Source: Porphyra umbilicalis (taxonomy: Eukaryota > Rhodophyta > Bangiophyceae > Bangiales > Bangiaceae). Taken from it: 47,048 nt of DNA. Where the stretch lies: NCBI GenBank assembly GCA_002049455.2, contig KV919215.1:1-47048 (forward strand), in the 5' to 3' direction. Shown piece by piece: positions 11,301-21,721 of the stretch. The notes beneath the pieces are model-generated. The model was not told the origin of the DNA, did not search any database, and worked only from the letters and a program-made list of their open reading frames with translations. The translations under genes and the position numbers were made by a program. Within the stretch, counting starts at the first letter, position 1. The number at the start of each line of letters is the position of its first letter.

Positions 11301-12585
11301 GCTTGAGGCCATACAGCCTGCAGGGTTGTGCCCATCGAAGCGCGTGGTGACCTTCCTGCTACCAAAAAAACAACCACAAAGTGGCAGATGGCTCGCTGCG
11401 CTTGTAAACGGTATCTTGAGTGGATGCTTTACTTTCAGTAGTCCGTCTACCGGCCCCACACCGCCCGCCTCCCCCCCCCCTCCACCGCCCATCGACAAAA
11501 AGCTGGTGTCTCCCTGTTTTTTGGGGGCCACTGAGGGTGCGCAGACACCCTCCACTGTCAAAGAAGACCTCCCCTTGACAAAGGCACAATTCACCTGGCT
11601 CCAGGGACTCGACATCGACACCAGTTGCCGCTCTCCTGGTGGGATTGCCCCCCGATGATGCAGAGTGAAGGACGTGTAGTTTCTTAGTCCTTCAGGCCAA
11701 TCATCTCATACCTTCACACAGGACTGGAATATGCCCCTGCTTGGCCTATGCTCAGCCCTAGATGCCAGGTCTGTTTTACTCAGTCGTCTGGACGGCGCAG
11801 ACTCTAGATTTCTGCCCCTTCTTGCCGTTGACTTGGTCAGAAGCAGGCAGAAAGGTGGCTCAGGGAGCTGCAATCGACTGCTTACAGCCGGATCAGTCTT
11901 TAGGCACCCGGTCAGTCATTGGGCAACCTCCCGGTAGCTTCGACCTTTGAATGCCTCTAGCTCCGTTCGGCACTGCACAAAAAAAACTGAGATTTCTCAA
12001 GTAAAGCGCCACAACTCGTCCCTATGCGCAGACTCGGAAGCACCCGTGGAGCCGCGTGCACCACGCGTTGCCACTGCCACGGCGCGGACGCGCCACAGCC
12101 GACGCGGTGCGGTGCGCGGGCCGGGGATGGCGGCGGCACGGGGGCGGGTGGGGTTGGGGGTCACCGGCCGCAGCGCCGCCGCGCTCGACCGCCGCGCCGG
12201 CGGTGCCGTCGAGGGACGCGGCGCGGCGCGCCCGCTCGCACGCGGGCGCTGCGGGGCCGTTGCCCATGGGCGCGGCACGAGGCGGGGCGTGGGGGGGAGG
12301 CCTCGCCGGGCGGGACGGCGAGCGCGGCACGGACGCGCCGCCGCCCGTCCGTGCCGCCGTTCCGTCAGGCCCCGGCCCCTGCGACGCGAGCGCAGCGTCG
12401 AGATACATGCCGTCACAAACCACCAAACGTGCAGCAGTTGAGGAGGTACCGACACGCGTGGCGGCACGCGCCCACGGCGGCTGCGCGGCGCGCGCCGCCG
12501 TCGCACAGCCGGCGGCTCCCCACCCCCCCCCCCACACGCCGCCCGCCACGTCCACGCCGTTCAGGCGCTTCCCCCCCCCCCCCCC
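8304..12585. other. 4.3 kb without a convincing gene
   Basis: Bases 8304-9120 and 9930-10560 are GC-rich, with overlapping frames on both strands and no domain. Bases 9120-9930 and 10570-11990 are clearly less GC-rich and only short frames are open. A plus-strand frame at 11161-11658 (165 codons) and an Ala-rich pair of opposing frames at 9861-10574 were considered but not supported. The phrase AATCGGGCGGATCGG occurs twice (about 10781 and 11184), hinting at a dispersed repeat. Bases 11990-12585 are again GC-rich, with C runs near 12525 and 12571. Confidence 0.4.
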
Positions 12586-13544
12586 CTACACCTCAAACCG
12601 GTCCGGCAGCGCCCCCGCGGGCGCCCCCCCAACCGCGTCGCCGCCAGCCGGCGCAGCAGCACCCCCCCCGCGTCGCCCAACCCCACATCCCGCCCCGCCG
12701 CGGCGGTCGCCCACCAGCGCTCCGCGGCGGCCCCATCCCCCCCGCGTGCGCGGCGAGGCCCGCGTAAAAGGCCCACCGGAGCGCCTCCCCGGGCGCCACG
12801 GCCGCGCCCGCCGCCGCCGGCTCGGTCGCCGCCTCCGCCGCCGCCGTCACGGCGGCCGCCGACACGGTGCCCGCCGCGAGGCGCGTCATGGCCACCACCG
12901 CCCCGTCGGCCACGTCGACGGTCGCCGCCCGCCCGTCGGTGCCGTCGGTGCCCCCAAAGGGCACCCCCCCCGCGCGCGCCGCGGCGGCGGCACGCCACAG
13001 CCCCACCTCGGCGGCGCCGAGGCCCGCCGTCGCCGACCCATCTCCCCCCCCCCCGCCGTTGCGACGGCCGCGGCCATAACCGCCTCCTTGTCCGCCCCCA
13101 CCGCGTAGGCGGCCATGACCGCCACCGCCGCGGACGCCACGCCCGGCGGCGGGGGCAGGTACCGCGCAAAGTCCGCCTCAAACGTCACCGACGGCGCGTT
13201 GACCGTGCCGACGGCGCCGACGCGGAGGGTGGCGGCGCGGCGTGCCGCCGCCGCCGCGCCGCCGACATCCCCCACCGCGAGGCACACGGCCGACGCGCGC
13301 TCGTGCGCGTCGGCAATGTCGGCAAAGGCCACGGCGAGGGCGGCCGCCGTCGCGGCCGCCGCGGCAGACGGACAATCCCACGCCGCCAACGCGGCGGCGC
13401 GGAGGTACACGGGCCACACGTCCGTGGGGGGGAGCGTCGCCGCGTAGGCGTCGAGGTAGGCGAGCTGCTCGGCGAGCGACGGGAAGCGCACGGTCGCGTA
13501 CGCGTCGGCGGTCGGTGCGTCAGCGTCGGCGGTAGCGTCAGCGT

Positions 13545-13576
<32 letters not shown>

Positions 13577-14049
13577 GTGGGGGCCGCCACGCCCGCGGGC
13601 GTGGCGGCCGCGTCGGCGGCACCTGCGGCGGCCGCGGGGGTGGCGGGCGCAGACGCGCCAGGGGGGTCCGCCACCTCCACCATGGCCGCGATGCGTACCG
13701 CGCCGTTGGTGCCGTCGGGGGCGGCGCCGAGCGTCACGGGGGGGGGACCGCCGCCCGTGCCGGCCGCCGCGTCGGCGGCGGCGGCGTCGGCGGCGGCGGC
13801 GGCGGCGGCCGTGCGCGCGGCGCGGATGGGGGCAAGGTCGGTGAGTTCCACGCCTTTGGGGACGCCCGAGTCGGGCGGGGGCGCCGTCGGCGACGGCGAC
13901 GACGACGGCTCGGGGGGGGGGGGGGGGGGGGACGCGGGGGGGGGGGGCGCCGCCGCCGCCCGCACCGTCGCCGCCGGTCGCCGGCGGACGGCGCGGGCGG
14001 GGCGGCCGCCGCGGGTGAGGCCCGCCGACGCGGGAACCACAAACGCCAT
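12586..14049 (-). CDS. Unknown Ala-rich protein with red-algal-type plastid transit peptide
   Basis: The start at 14049 gives MAFVVPASAGLTRGGRPARA. Phe3 in a basic, Ser/Ala-rich leader resembles transit peptides of red algae and glaucophytes, where an N-terminal Phe is typical, so plastid import is inferred. A long Ala/Pro/Asp low-complexity linker follows (to about residue 190). Then comes a helical domain starting FPSLAEQLAYLDAYAATLP with VWPVYLRAAALAAWDCPSA, whose helix-pair spacing is TPR-like, though I cannot assign a family. The frame shifts at the C run near 13045-13058, continuing in another frame (TDGRAATVDVADGAVVAMT, GEALRWAFYAGLAAHAGG), and again near 12737. The most natural end is LPDRFEV with a stop at 12586. 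Two or three homopolymer errors or true frameshifts are needed. The gene is intact only up to about 13050. Confidence 0.5.
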
Positions 14050-14624
14050 GGCAGGCGGCGGTGGCGGAGAAGAGCGGGAAAGAATGGGGGGGGGGGGGAA
14101 GAAGCCGTGGGAGCGCCCCCGAGCAAGGGGGGGGAGGGGGGAGCGGCGGGGCGCCGCGCGACAAGCAGACGCGGGGGGCCGGCCAGCGCAGGGGCTATCC
14201 GTCGGCCCAAAAAAACGAGGAGCACGAAAGAAAAAGTTGCAGCCAGAGAGGGGGGGAGCGTGACCCGCAACCGGCGGCGGGCGACGGTGCACACGGGGTG
14301 AGGTGGGGCGGCGGGCAAGGGCGCGCGCGGTCGCGTGAACCGCGTAGCTGGGGGTGCCGCGGACGACGGCGGCGGCCGTCGCGGGCGGATCACGGATCAC
14401 GCCCCCGGTCGGCGAGCTCCCCACCACACACGGAATTGAGCCGCACACGGAATTGGGCAGTACGCTGCTTGAAAACGAAAACTCTTTTGGTCTTTAAAAT
14501 TCAGGAAAAAAGTAAGTGTGGATGAGTCACCGCTCCACAGTTGGCAGCCGACGAGCTCCCCCCGAGCGGCCAACCCCCCGCGCCCCCCCCCCCCCCCCCC
14601 CCCCCCCCGTGGATCCACGACCGT
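14050..14624. other. Intergenic, contains a G/C homopolymer
   Basis: No gene. It holds the 5' flank of the Ala-rich gene (to about 14400) and then the 3' flank of the carbonic anhydrase gene. A run of about 20 C lies at 14589-14608. The 14420-14530 stretch is AT-richer. Confidence 0.5.
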
Positions 14625-16268
14625 CTATGCCCACGACACGGCCGCCGCCGCCGAGCGCGCGGCTTCGGCGAGGCGCCCCCCGTCGCCGTGGAGCCACTGG
14701 GGGCTCCCCAGCCCCGCGCGGTAGGCCCAGCGCAGGGGCGCGAGCAGCGCCGCCGCCGCGCCCGGCGCGACCGCCGTCGTCAGCGTCGACACGCGGAAGC
14801 CGTCGACGACCATGTCAATGCCGTCGAGCACCGCCGGCGCGTAGAGGCCCTCGGCGGTCACCGCGTCGACGGCCACGACCGGGTCGGCCACCGCCCCCGA
14901 CGCCGCGCACGCACCGTCGGCGGTGGGGAGGCGCTCGAGGGTGGCCCCCACCGCCACCGAGCCGGCGCGCACGAGCGCGCCCGACGCGTAGATGAGGTGC
15001 CCCGCCGACGCGGTCAGCGTCGCGCCCGACGCGGTCGTCAGGCGCACAAAGGGGAAGGTGCCAGCCGTCAGCCGGTGGCTCCACATAAACACCTCAGAGG
15101 TCGTGCCGGCGCCCGTGGCGACCGCGTCGCCAGTGGCCACATCCCGCATCGCAACGGTCGAGCCGTCGGCGAGACGCACCGAGGCGGCGCCGGGGAAGCA
15201 CACCGGGTCGTCATCGTCATCGATCGGCGTCGGCTCGGAGGTGTCCTCGGGGGTGGCCTCGGGCGTCGGCGCGGGCGTCGGCGCGGGCGTCCGCGCAGGC
15301 GTCGGCGCGGGCGTCGGCGCCGCGCCGCCCTCGTCATCATCATCATCCCCCTCGGTGGTGACCGCCCCACCCGCAGCGGAACCGCCGCCGCCACCGCCAT
15401 TGTCGTTATCGGCGGCAGAGACGGTGGCGAGCCTGCCCGGCGGCCCGTAGCAGACGATCGAGCGGCCATTGGTCGGCTGGATGGGCCGGTTGTTGGCCGT
15501 CTCGTCCAAACCCGTCTGGACGCGGCGGAAGCGGCGGAAGCGCTCCACCTGCGCCGCCGAAACGGGCAGAATCGACAGCTCGAGGAACCACGTCAGCTGG
15601 TCTTCCGTGCAGGGGGGCGTCGTCAAGGAGCCCGGCCACGAGCAAAAGCCGGCTTCGGGGCGCTCGACCGTCCCCCACTCGGTCGTCGTGACGCCGACGG
15701 TCGTGTTAGTGGCCCCGCCGACCGCCGACTCTTGGGCGTCGAGCAGCCGGCTGAGGAGCTGGTTGGGCGTCGACGACAACTCAAAGAGCACCCCCACAAC
15801 GGCAATGCGGCTGCCGGCCGTGTGGACAAAGTGGAGCTCCAGCGGGAATTCCCTGCCATTCACCGTGTGCTCTGCCGGCGCGTGCGCGTGCACATTGACG
15901 AGGGAATAGGTGTTGAACCGCCACTGCAGCTGCCCACACTGGTCCGTCGCGCACTCGAGCGGCACATTGTTGATCGACGTGCGCGCGGTGAAGGAGGCCG
16001 TCCCCGGGCGAACGAGGGAGAAGAGCGTCGTGTCAACGTCGACCGTCGGCGTCAGGAGCACGTTGATGGGGGACTGGCGTTCGCCCGCTTGGCACACGTC
16101 AAAGCGGTTGTCGAGCTCGTGCCAAAACTCGGGACCCGTCTGCCCCGTGTAGTTCCACGGCGTCGAATCGTCGGCGCGCACCGTCGCCGGCAGGGCAGTG
16201 GCGGCGGCGGTGGCGGCCGCGGCGGCCGCCGCCACGGCGGCGAGCGCCACCGTCACGGGGCGGACCAT
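14625..16268 (-). CDS. Secreted alpha-carbonic anhydrase fused to a C-terminal Hog/Hint domain
   Basis: This 547-residue protein joins two recognisable modules. Residues 1-32 form a signal peptide with a long Ala/Val core. Residues 38-275 are an alpha-type carbonic anhydrase, which interconverts CO2 and bicarbonate. Visible are QSPINV (65-70), zinc ligands His127 and His129 in VHAHAPAEHTVNG and His146 in LELHFVH, and the SLTTPPC segment (214-220) with the catalytic Thr216. Cys59 and Cys220 probably form the disulfide usual in secreted members. A Gly/Asp-rich stretch and a Thr-Pro repeat linker (about 287-354) follow. Residues 357-500 are a hedgehog-type Hint domain: CFPG with the nucleophile Cys357, SAGHLIY with His424, and GLYAPAVLDGIDMVVDG. 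In known Hog proteins this module cleaves itself off by thioester chemistry. A role in periplasmic inorganic carbon supply, with release or modification of the enzyme by Hog, is inferred. The frame is intact without introns. Confidence 0.93.
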   Translation of the reverse strand: MVRPVTVALAAVAAAAAAATAAATALPATVRADDSTPWNYTGQTGPEFWHELDNRFDVCQAGERQSPINVLLTPTVDVDTTLFSLVRPGTASFTARTSINNVPLECATDQCGQLQWRFNTYSLVNVHAHAPAEHTVNGREFPLELHFVHTAGSRIAVVGVLFELSSTPNQLLSRLLDAQESAVGGATNTTVGVTTTEWGTVERPEAGFCSWPGSLTTPPCTEDQLTWFLELSILPVSAAQVERFRRFRRVQTGLDETANNRPIQPTNGRSIVCYGPPGRLATVSAADNDNGGGGGGSAAGGAVTTEGDDDDDEGGAAPTPAPTPARTPAPTPAPTPEATPEDTSEPTPIDDDDDPVCFPGAASVRLADGSTVAMRDVATGDAVATGAGTTSEVFMWSHRLTAGTFPFVRLTTASGATLTASAGHLIYASGALVRAGSVAVGATLERLPTADGACAASGAVADPVVAVDAVTAEGLYAPAVLDGIDMVVDGFRVSTLTTAVAPGAAAALLAPLRWAYRAGLGSPQWLHGDGGRLAEAARSAAAAVSWA

Positions 16269-18670
16269 GGTGGCACGCAGAGGGCGGGCGGGCGCGTTCT
16301 TGGCGGGGGCCCACCGGGCGCGTCCTTTGCGGGGGCCCACCGGGCGCGTGTACTGAGAATATGACACGCACACCAGAGCGGCGGCTCGCGGGTGGGAGGA
16401 GGAGGAAAACCGGGAAGAAGGGCAGGAAGAAGAACGGGAAGAAGGCCGTCCGTCTCCGCGGGGCCCTCGGGCGGTGGCGGACCGACGGGCAGCGCACGAG
16501 TCGGCGCTCAGCCGCCTTGGCCTCGCACGAGTGTCTGCAGACGGATTGAGGGGGGAGGGGGAGTGGTAGTGTAGGTCCTTGATTATCGGGTGCTTCTGTT
16601 CTTTGGTTGATGGCCGGTCGAGGTGGCCAGAGTCGACCGCCCCCCCCGACCTATATAGGCGGCCGGCATCGCGGGCGGGGAGGTTGGCAGTCTGGCCGGG
16701 CACATTGAGGCGCCTGACCGCCGCCCCGCGGGCCCTCCCCCCCCCCATCCGGCCCGCCGCCTGGGCGGGTCGGCCCGGCCCCCGCCGGTGACTGGTCGGC
16801 GGGGGGCCGGTGGGCCGCCGACGCCCGTTGCGGACACCCGCCACCCTGCTGTGATCCCGTCTCAGCCGTCCGCCGTCCGCCGCCCCCGGCCGGACGGCGA
16901 CGAGCGGCCGTATGGGCCATCCGCCACCCCTGCCGTCACCCCAGCCGCCTCCACCCCCCCCCCCCCGGCGCCCCCCCCCCCCCCCCAGCAACCTGCCCGT
17001 CGGCCAGATCGCGCCGCGACGCACCACCTCCCCATCTCCCGGACGGCCTGCCGCTCGCGACGCAGCGGTGCTGTGGCCTAGCCTGCCAGGCGGGCCCCGC
17101 GGCGGGGCTCGAGGGCGCCATCCGACCAACCACCGCGGGGGGCGCTCGGCCCAACGCTTCGCCCAGGCTGCCCCTTCCCCACCGCGTCCCGTACAGCGTC
17201 CCAGTGACCTCCCCGGGCATGCGCTACTCCTGCGGGGGCACCTCCAACACCCCCCTATGGCCGCGGCGCGCTGGCGGGCGCGCGCCGCGTCCACACGCAA
17301 GCGGCGGGGGCGGGGCGCCTACCCGCCGCCCAGCCGCCGCTCGGGCAACGTCGGCCACAAGCGCCCGCCAGGCCCCACTCTCCAGCGCTTTTTTGATCCG
17401 CAGCTGCGCGGTTGGCCCTCCTTTGAAAGGACGAGCGAGGCCAACCGCAGCGCGTCTCGCACTCAATGCGGGTCACTCAAGTTAAGCCATAGTCTCGAGG
17501 CGCCCATGCAGGGATACCAGCCCCAATCTCCCACCGACACGCCTGGTGTTCGTCCCGGTCAGTGCAATTACACCAATGGCCACCCTTGCTTCTCTCTCTC
17601 GCTACTGTACTCCCCCCTTCCCCCAATGTGTATCGTCCTGGCACACACGTTTCTGGTTGCCAAAGCTCAGTATGAACTCGTGGCTGCGTCTGCCCGTTTC
17701 GTCAAGCGGTGGCTCCTGAATTTTTGCCGGCCGGTGCGGACCTCGGTCGGCCGGGCAGTCAGGCGCGTCTGCGGACGCGTCGCGCTCGGCGCGTCCGCCG
17801 CTTTCAGACTTTCTGCGTGAATACCCTCCTGGGCAACAGCCGCACAGCCTCGTCGTTGTGGCTCGCACGGAGCTGCCACCGTGGACATTCATACGCACCT
17901 CATAGCGACGACCGCCAGAGCGGCGTCGGCGGGGGAGCCACATGGCCGGCCCCTCGCCGCAGATCCCTGGTCTCTTTCGTGTCGGTCTGCCACTCGTGGC
18001 ATCTCGGCCGGCCGCCGTCTGTTTGCCGGGGCAGCGGATGTGGCAGTTGGGTGGCAACAGCACTGCGACCCAGATCCGCAGATGATCTCGGAGGGGAGAG
18101 GGGCGCGGCCCAGTACGCGCAGCACGGTGGCGGCTGCACTAGCAACCAATTGTGGTTGTGGTCCGGTCCTGAGCTTTGAATGCGTTGGGTCTGTCGGGGT
18201 GAAGCGGGACCAACCAACGCTTGGAGCGCTGATCATCAGCGCCATGATGGGGGGGTAGCTGCCCCCAAGACACCTCGAATGGAGGGAGTGTCCGGCTCTC
18301 GACTCGTGCGGAACAAGGAGAGCCGACGGACACATGCGGCCGGGGTCATCGGCAATCCAATACTGCTTACCAGGTTCCCCCACCCAGATTGGCTTGCGGG
18401 CAGGGACTGGGATGAGCGAGGCAAAGGATGGCGAGAAGGCGATCTCTGGTGGCCACGCGCTGTGGCATGAGGGTTCTCCATGACCTTGTTTGATTGGTGA
18501 CATTTTCACATTGCTGTCTTCCCAAGTTTGGCTCTTTTGGGAGAAGTTCAGACACGGTCTGACTTGAATGTCGATTCTTCCTGTAACCGGTTGGGATTAT
18601 TTCCCGTCGGTCGCCACGCCGGTGGCACGCGCCTCGGTCGGCGGTCGGGCAAACCGGTGCGGTCGTGTCA
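16269..18670. other. 2.4 kb without a supported gene, left flank of the Harbinger element
   Basis: Bases 16270-17400 are GC-rich and open in several frames without domains. Bases 17400-18670 are closer to balanced composition. Short hairpins are visible at 17411-17452 (GCGGTTGGCC pairing with GGCCAACCGC) and at about 18287-18335 (GTGTCCG/CGGACAC with GCTCTC/GAGAGC). No coding frame has support. Confidence 0.45.
16647..16661 (-). promoter_or_regulatory. TATA-like palindrome upstream of the carbonic anhydrase gene
   Basis: CCTATATAGG is a perfect palindrome in otherwise very GC-rich DNA, about 380 bases upstream of the carbonic anhydrase ATG. If used on the minus strand it implies a 5' UTR of roughly 350 nt. 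Being palindromic it gives no direction. Functional use is inference. Confidence 0.3.
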
Positions 18671-18718
18671 GGCCCATTCTTAGCTGCGGCTTCGTTCGTG
18701 TGACGGTTCATGTGACGA
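18671..18718 (+). repeat. Left TIR of Harbinger element
   Basis: It pairs with 24132-24179 over 48 nt with two mismatches. TCA precedes it. Confidence 0.93.
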
Positions 18719-18764
18719 TGTGGGGCGGCCAGCTATTGGCTGCAACGCGTAACAATGTGATCAC

Positions 18765-18825
18765 ATGTGATCACACGAAGCAATGTCGGAAAAGAACTTT
18801 CCGACGTTGCTTCATGTGATCACAT
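18765..18825. repeat. Subterminal 28-bp-arm hairpin
   Basis: Bases 18765-18792 pair with 18798-18825 (26 of 28 positions) around the loop AGAAC. The arms contain the palindrome TGTGATCACA, repeated once more just upstream, and the TCACACGAAG motif shared with the right end. It lies 47 bases inside the left TIR. It is likely a transposase or accessory-protein binding site; function is inferred. Confidence 0.85.
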
Positions 18826-19536
18826 CGACCTTGCGGCGTGCTGGTCTCGTGGAACGATTTCAAGTGCGAACTTGGAAACCATCAATTCCAATTCGACTGG
18901 TGTGATGGACATTCGAGTCCGTCGGCTCCTGCTGTCTGCAGCCGAAAGCGACGCCACAGTCGAGTCGGGCCACATCTGCCCCCTTCGTCGGCGACGCCGC
19001 ACACGCTCCCCAGCCTTGTCCGAATGACCAGCTGGCCCCCTACGCTGCCCTGTGGCGGATGGCCGCCTCTTCGTCCCCGTTTCTGTACGACAGCACAAAT
19101 TCGAGGATTCCTCAGTACGCCCGTAGCGCGACACGGGCCTGCGCTGCGGGTATCATGGAGGGCCCAAGCTGCCCAATGGACTTCTTCCCCGGCTCTGCAC
19201 AGCCGGTTGCATGGACCATCCAGGAAAGCTATCCTGGTGCGGCGAACGTGGCGCCGAGAGTTTAATTTCAGGCGGTCTGGCTCGGCAACGAGACGCCGGC
19301 AACGAGGCGAGGGAGACAAAGGCGTCGCCCTCATGGCATATGTTGAACCACAGAGTTCTACAGCATCAGTGTGCGCGCGCGACAAGCCGCGGGCCAGACC
19401 GCAGCCGTGTCTCTGCAAGCGGCCACGCCCAAAGGCGTCGCTGTCGCGCTCACCCCCTGCCCGCCAATTGCGGACGCCGCGCCATCCCCCACCCATCCAC
19501 CATCCGACATCGACCGCGCTCACCTGGTGACCAACT

Positions 19537-21094
19537 ATGGTCACCGTAAACGCCCTGCGGATGATCCTCAAGGCCGCCGGTGTCTCCTGCAACGGTAACA
19601 AGCAGGCCCTGGTGAACCGCTGCCAGGCGCACGGCCTGGTGTACGAAGATACTGCCGCTCCGGCCACTCCTGCAATGGCATCTACTGCCGCCCTCTCATC
19701 CTTGGCGCCGGCCCCTGTGGGCACTGCCGAGATCGTGGCGGCGCGCCTTGACGCGGAAGCTCCGGCCGCGATTGCGGCCCTGGCAGCAGTCGTTCCGGCT
19801 CCGAGCCACATTCATGGCGTGCCACTTCTTGTGATGGAGCCAATGAGCGCCCATCGTTCATCCGAGATGCCGGGGGCTACTTCTACATTGGTCGCACGTA
19901 GCCCGGCCGGTGGCCCCACGGGACTGTCTGGCAACTCGTCGCGGCCGGCTACAACTGCGGAGGCCACGGCAGCAGAGACAGCAACATCGGCTGCGGCGCG
20001 GACGGCCGTGACTGCGCCCGCACCCGTCACGGACGCACTCATTGGGAGCGCCCGCAGCTCGCCAATCACCAAGCACGAGGTTGCACGCTTGTGCCACGAC
20101 ATGTCGAAGGGTGAGGTGGCCGCTGGAGTAGTGGTCTCGCGGGGGCCCATGTCGCGTATGCAGCAAGATGCCCGCAGCAGGCGCGGTGCCGTCTGGGTCG
20201 ACGTGGTGGCGCCGGCCTTCAACTGCAACGAGACCTTCGACGTGCCGGCCACGTGTAAGGACATGGGACACAACCCCAACGTTCATCCAATTGTCCGTAC
20301 TGGCGAGCGCCTCCAGGCCAAGTGGACAGAGGTACGTTTTTTCTGTGCTGCGCATGCTTTTAGGTGTGTTTCTCGGCATTTTATTGGTGTTTTTCACGTG
20401 TTTTTTTCACCTTCCATTTTTCTTGTCTGTACGAGGACCCCACTTTTCAACCTTCTAACGCGACGTTCTGCTTTCTTGGCATTTTTTCAAGTCGTTCCTT
20501 GCTTGTGCTCACTACCAAACTGGAGTGAACCCCCCACAGTACGCGTCCAAGTTCAACGCCGCCAGTCAGCGCTTCTCCGCCTCCGGGAAAAACGATGTGA
20601 CCACATTTGGCAACTACACGGGCGGGAACGACACCCTCGTCTACATGTTCACGCTGTTCCAGAACAACGACATGGTGCTCGATCTTGTCAAGCGGGAGCT
20701 CGGCGAAGAGGGCGTTGAGGGGGACGCCGCGGGTCCTGCCACGGCGGCCCGGAAGCCTCGCACCGCGAAGCGTGCCGCGGCCGGGCCGCAGTCGGACCTG
20801 TTGCACACCATCGTGGAGAACTCTGCGTCCATGGTGCGGGCGGTTGAGAAACAGAGCACTTCCACTGAGCTTGCCGCGCTCTCTCAGACGCTCAAGAATC
20901 TTAAGGAGGCTGGCGCTCCCGTAGATATGGTGGAGCAGGTCCAGTCACAAATGTGGGACGCGCTGCGCTCCAACAAACTGCGTCGAGCCGATGGCACTTC
21001 CACGGCCGCCAAGGCATCGGGTGCCGGCGAATCCCGCCCCAAGGATGCGGCCAACGTGCGTGACACGAGCGACTTTGATGAGGACGAGGGCTAA
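19537..21094 (+). CDS. SAP-domain accessory protein of the Harbinger element (two exons)
   Basis: Exon 1 is 19537-20331 and exon 2 is 20492-21094, giving 465 residues. The N-terminus (about residues 3-35, VNALRMILKAAGVSCNGNK) matches a SAP motif, a helix-turn-helix that binds DNA. A long Ala/Thr/Pro linker follows. A conserved-looking region starts near residue 220 (WVDVVAPAFNCNETFDVP). It runs across the splice junction through a helix reading RLQAKWTE joined to SFLACAHYQTGVN, then NYTGGNDTLVYMFTLFQNND. This resembles the KWxxL...F...SG helices of Myb/SANT-type partners in PIF/Harbinger elements. The C-terminus is Lys/Arg-rich then acidic. The likely role is to bring the transposase to DNA or the nucleus. 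It is convergent with the transposase gene, and both open frames are intact. Confidence 0.75.
20332..20491 (+). other. Intron of the SAP-domain gene
   Basis: The 160-nt intron runs from GTACGTTTTTT to TTTTTTCAAG, is phase 0, T-rich and AT-richer than the exons. Removing it joins two frames whose products run on naturally. Confidence 0.8.
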
Positions 21095-21721
21095 GGGCGA
21101 CAATTTTGGGTGATGGGCGGTGCGCGGGCGGTTGTCGTTTGCTATAGAAAACCCACTATTGTAAGCAACTTTTCCCTTGTTTGCTGTCCTCCGCCCCGTC
21201 CTCGACCAATAGAAGAGTGGAACGACGCCACAGCAGGCAATTCGTGGAAAGACGCACCGTGATCCGCATTGGTGTTCGTCGTCTGCGAGTTTGGATTGCC
21301 GAGAACGCTGCTGGCAGCGCCCACCGCCTGCCCCGACCTTCCAACGCATTCCATGCTATTTTTGCGCTTCTCTTAACCCCCCCCCGCCTGCTTCCCCATG
21401 CTCTTGTACTTTCGTACATACTCCCCCCCCTCCACCGCTCCCAGCTCCGCCCGACCCCTCCCCCCTCCGCACAGCGCGTTTTGCATACAGTGGTAGCAGC
21501 GTCTGAAAGCAGGTTCTCTGAGGCGAAGGGCGTTCCGTAGTGTGCTGAATACCTACGTCTGGCGCGAGCAAAAGAGACAGGTCTGCTGCACAAGAAGAGG
21601 CCGCGCACGAGTTTTTAGCGGCGGCCGATTGACCGTGTATGGACAACTGCCCGCCCATGGAAAAAATAGGAAAGAAGGGCAGGCAATTTTAGATGCATCA
21701 GAGGAGGTACGAAAAAGTATT
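21095..21721. other. Intergenic region between convergent Harbinger genes
   Basis: About 630 bases with C-rich patches (about 21376 and 21424) and no supported ORF. It presumably holds the facing 3' UTRs of the SAP gene and the transposase. Confidence 0.5.

Noticed and set aside
11161..11658. 165-codon plus-strand frame with moderate composition
   Set aside because: Reads partly protein-like but contains no recognisable domain, and a Pro run comes from a C tract; too weak to call.
16912..17820. 302-codon plus-strand frame upstream of the carbonic anhydrase
   Set aside because: Pro-rich from C runs, no signal or domain, and it spans a composition change.
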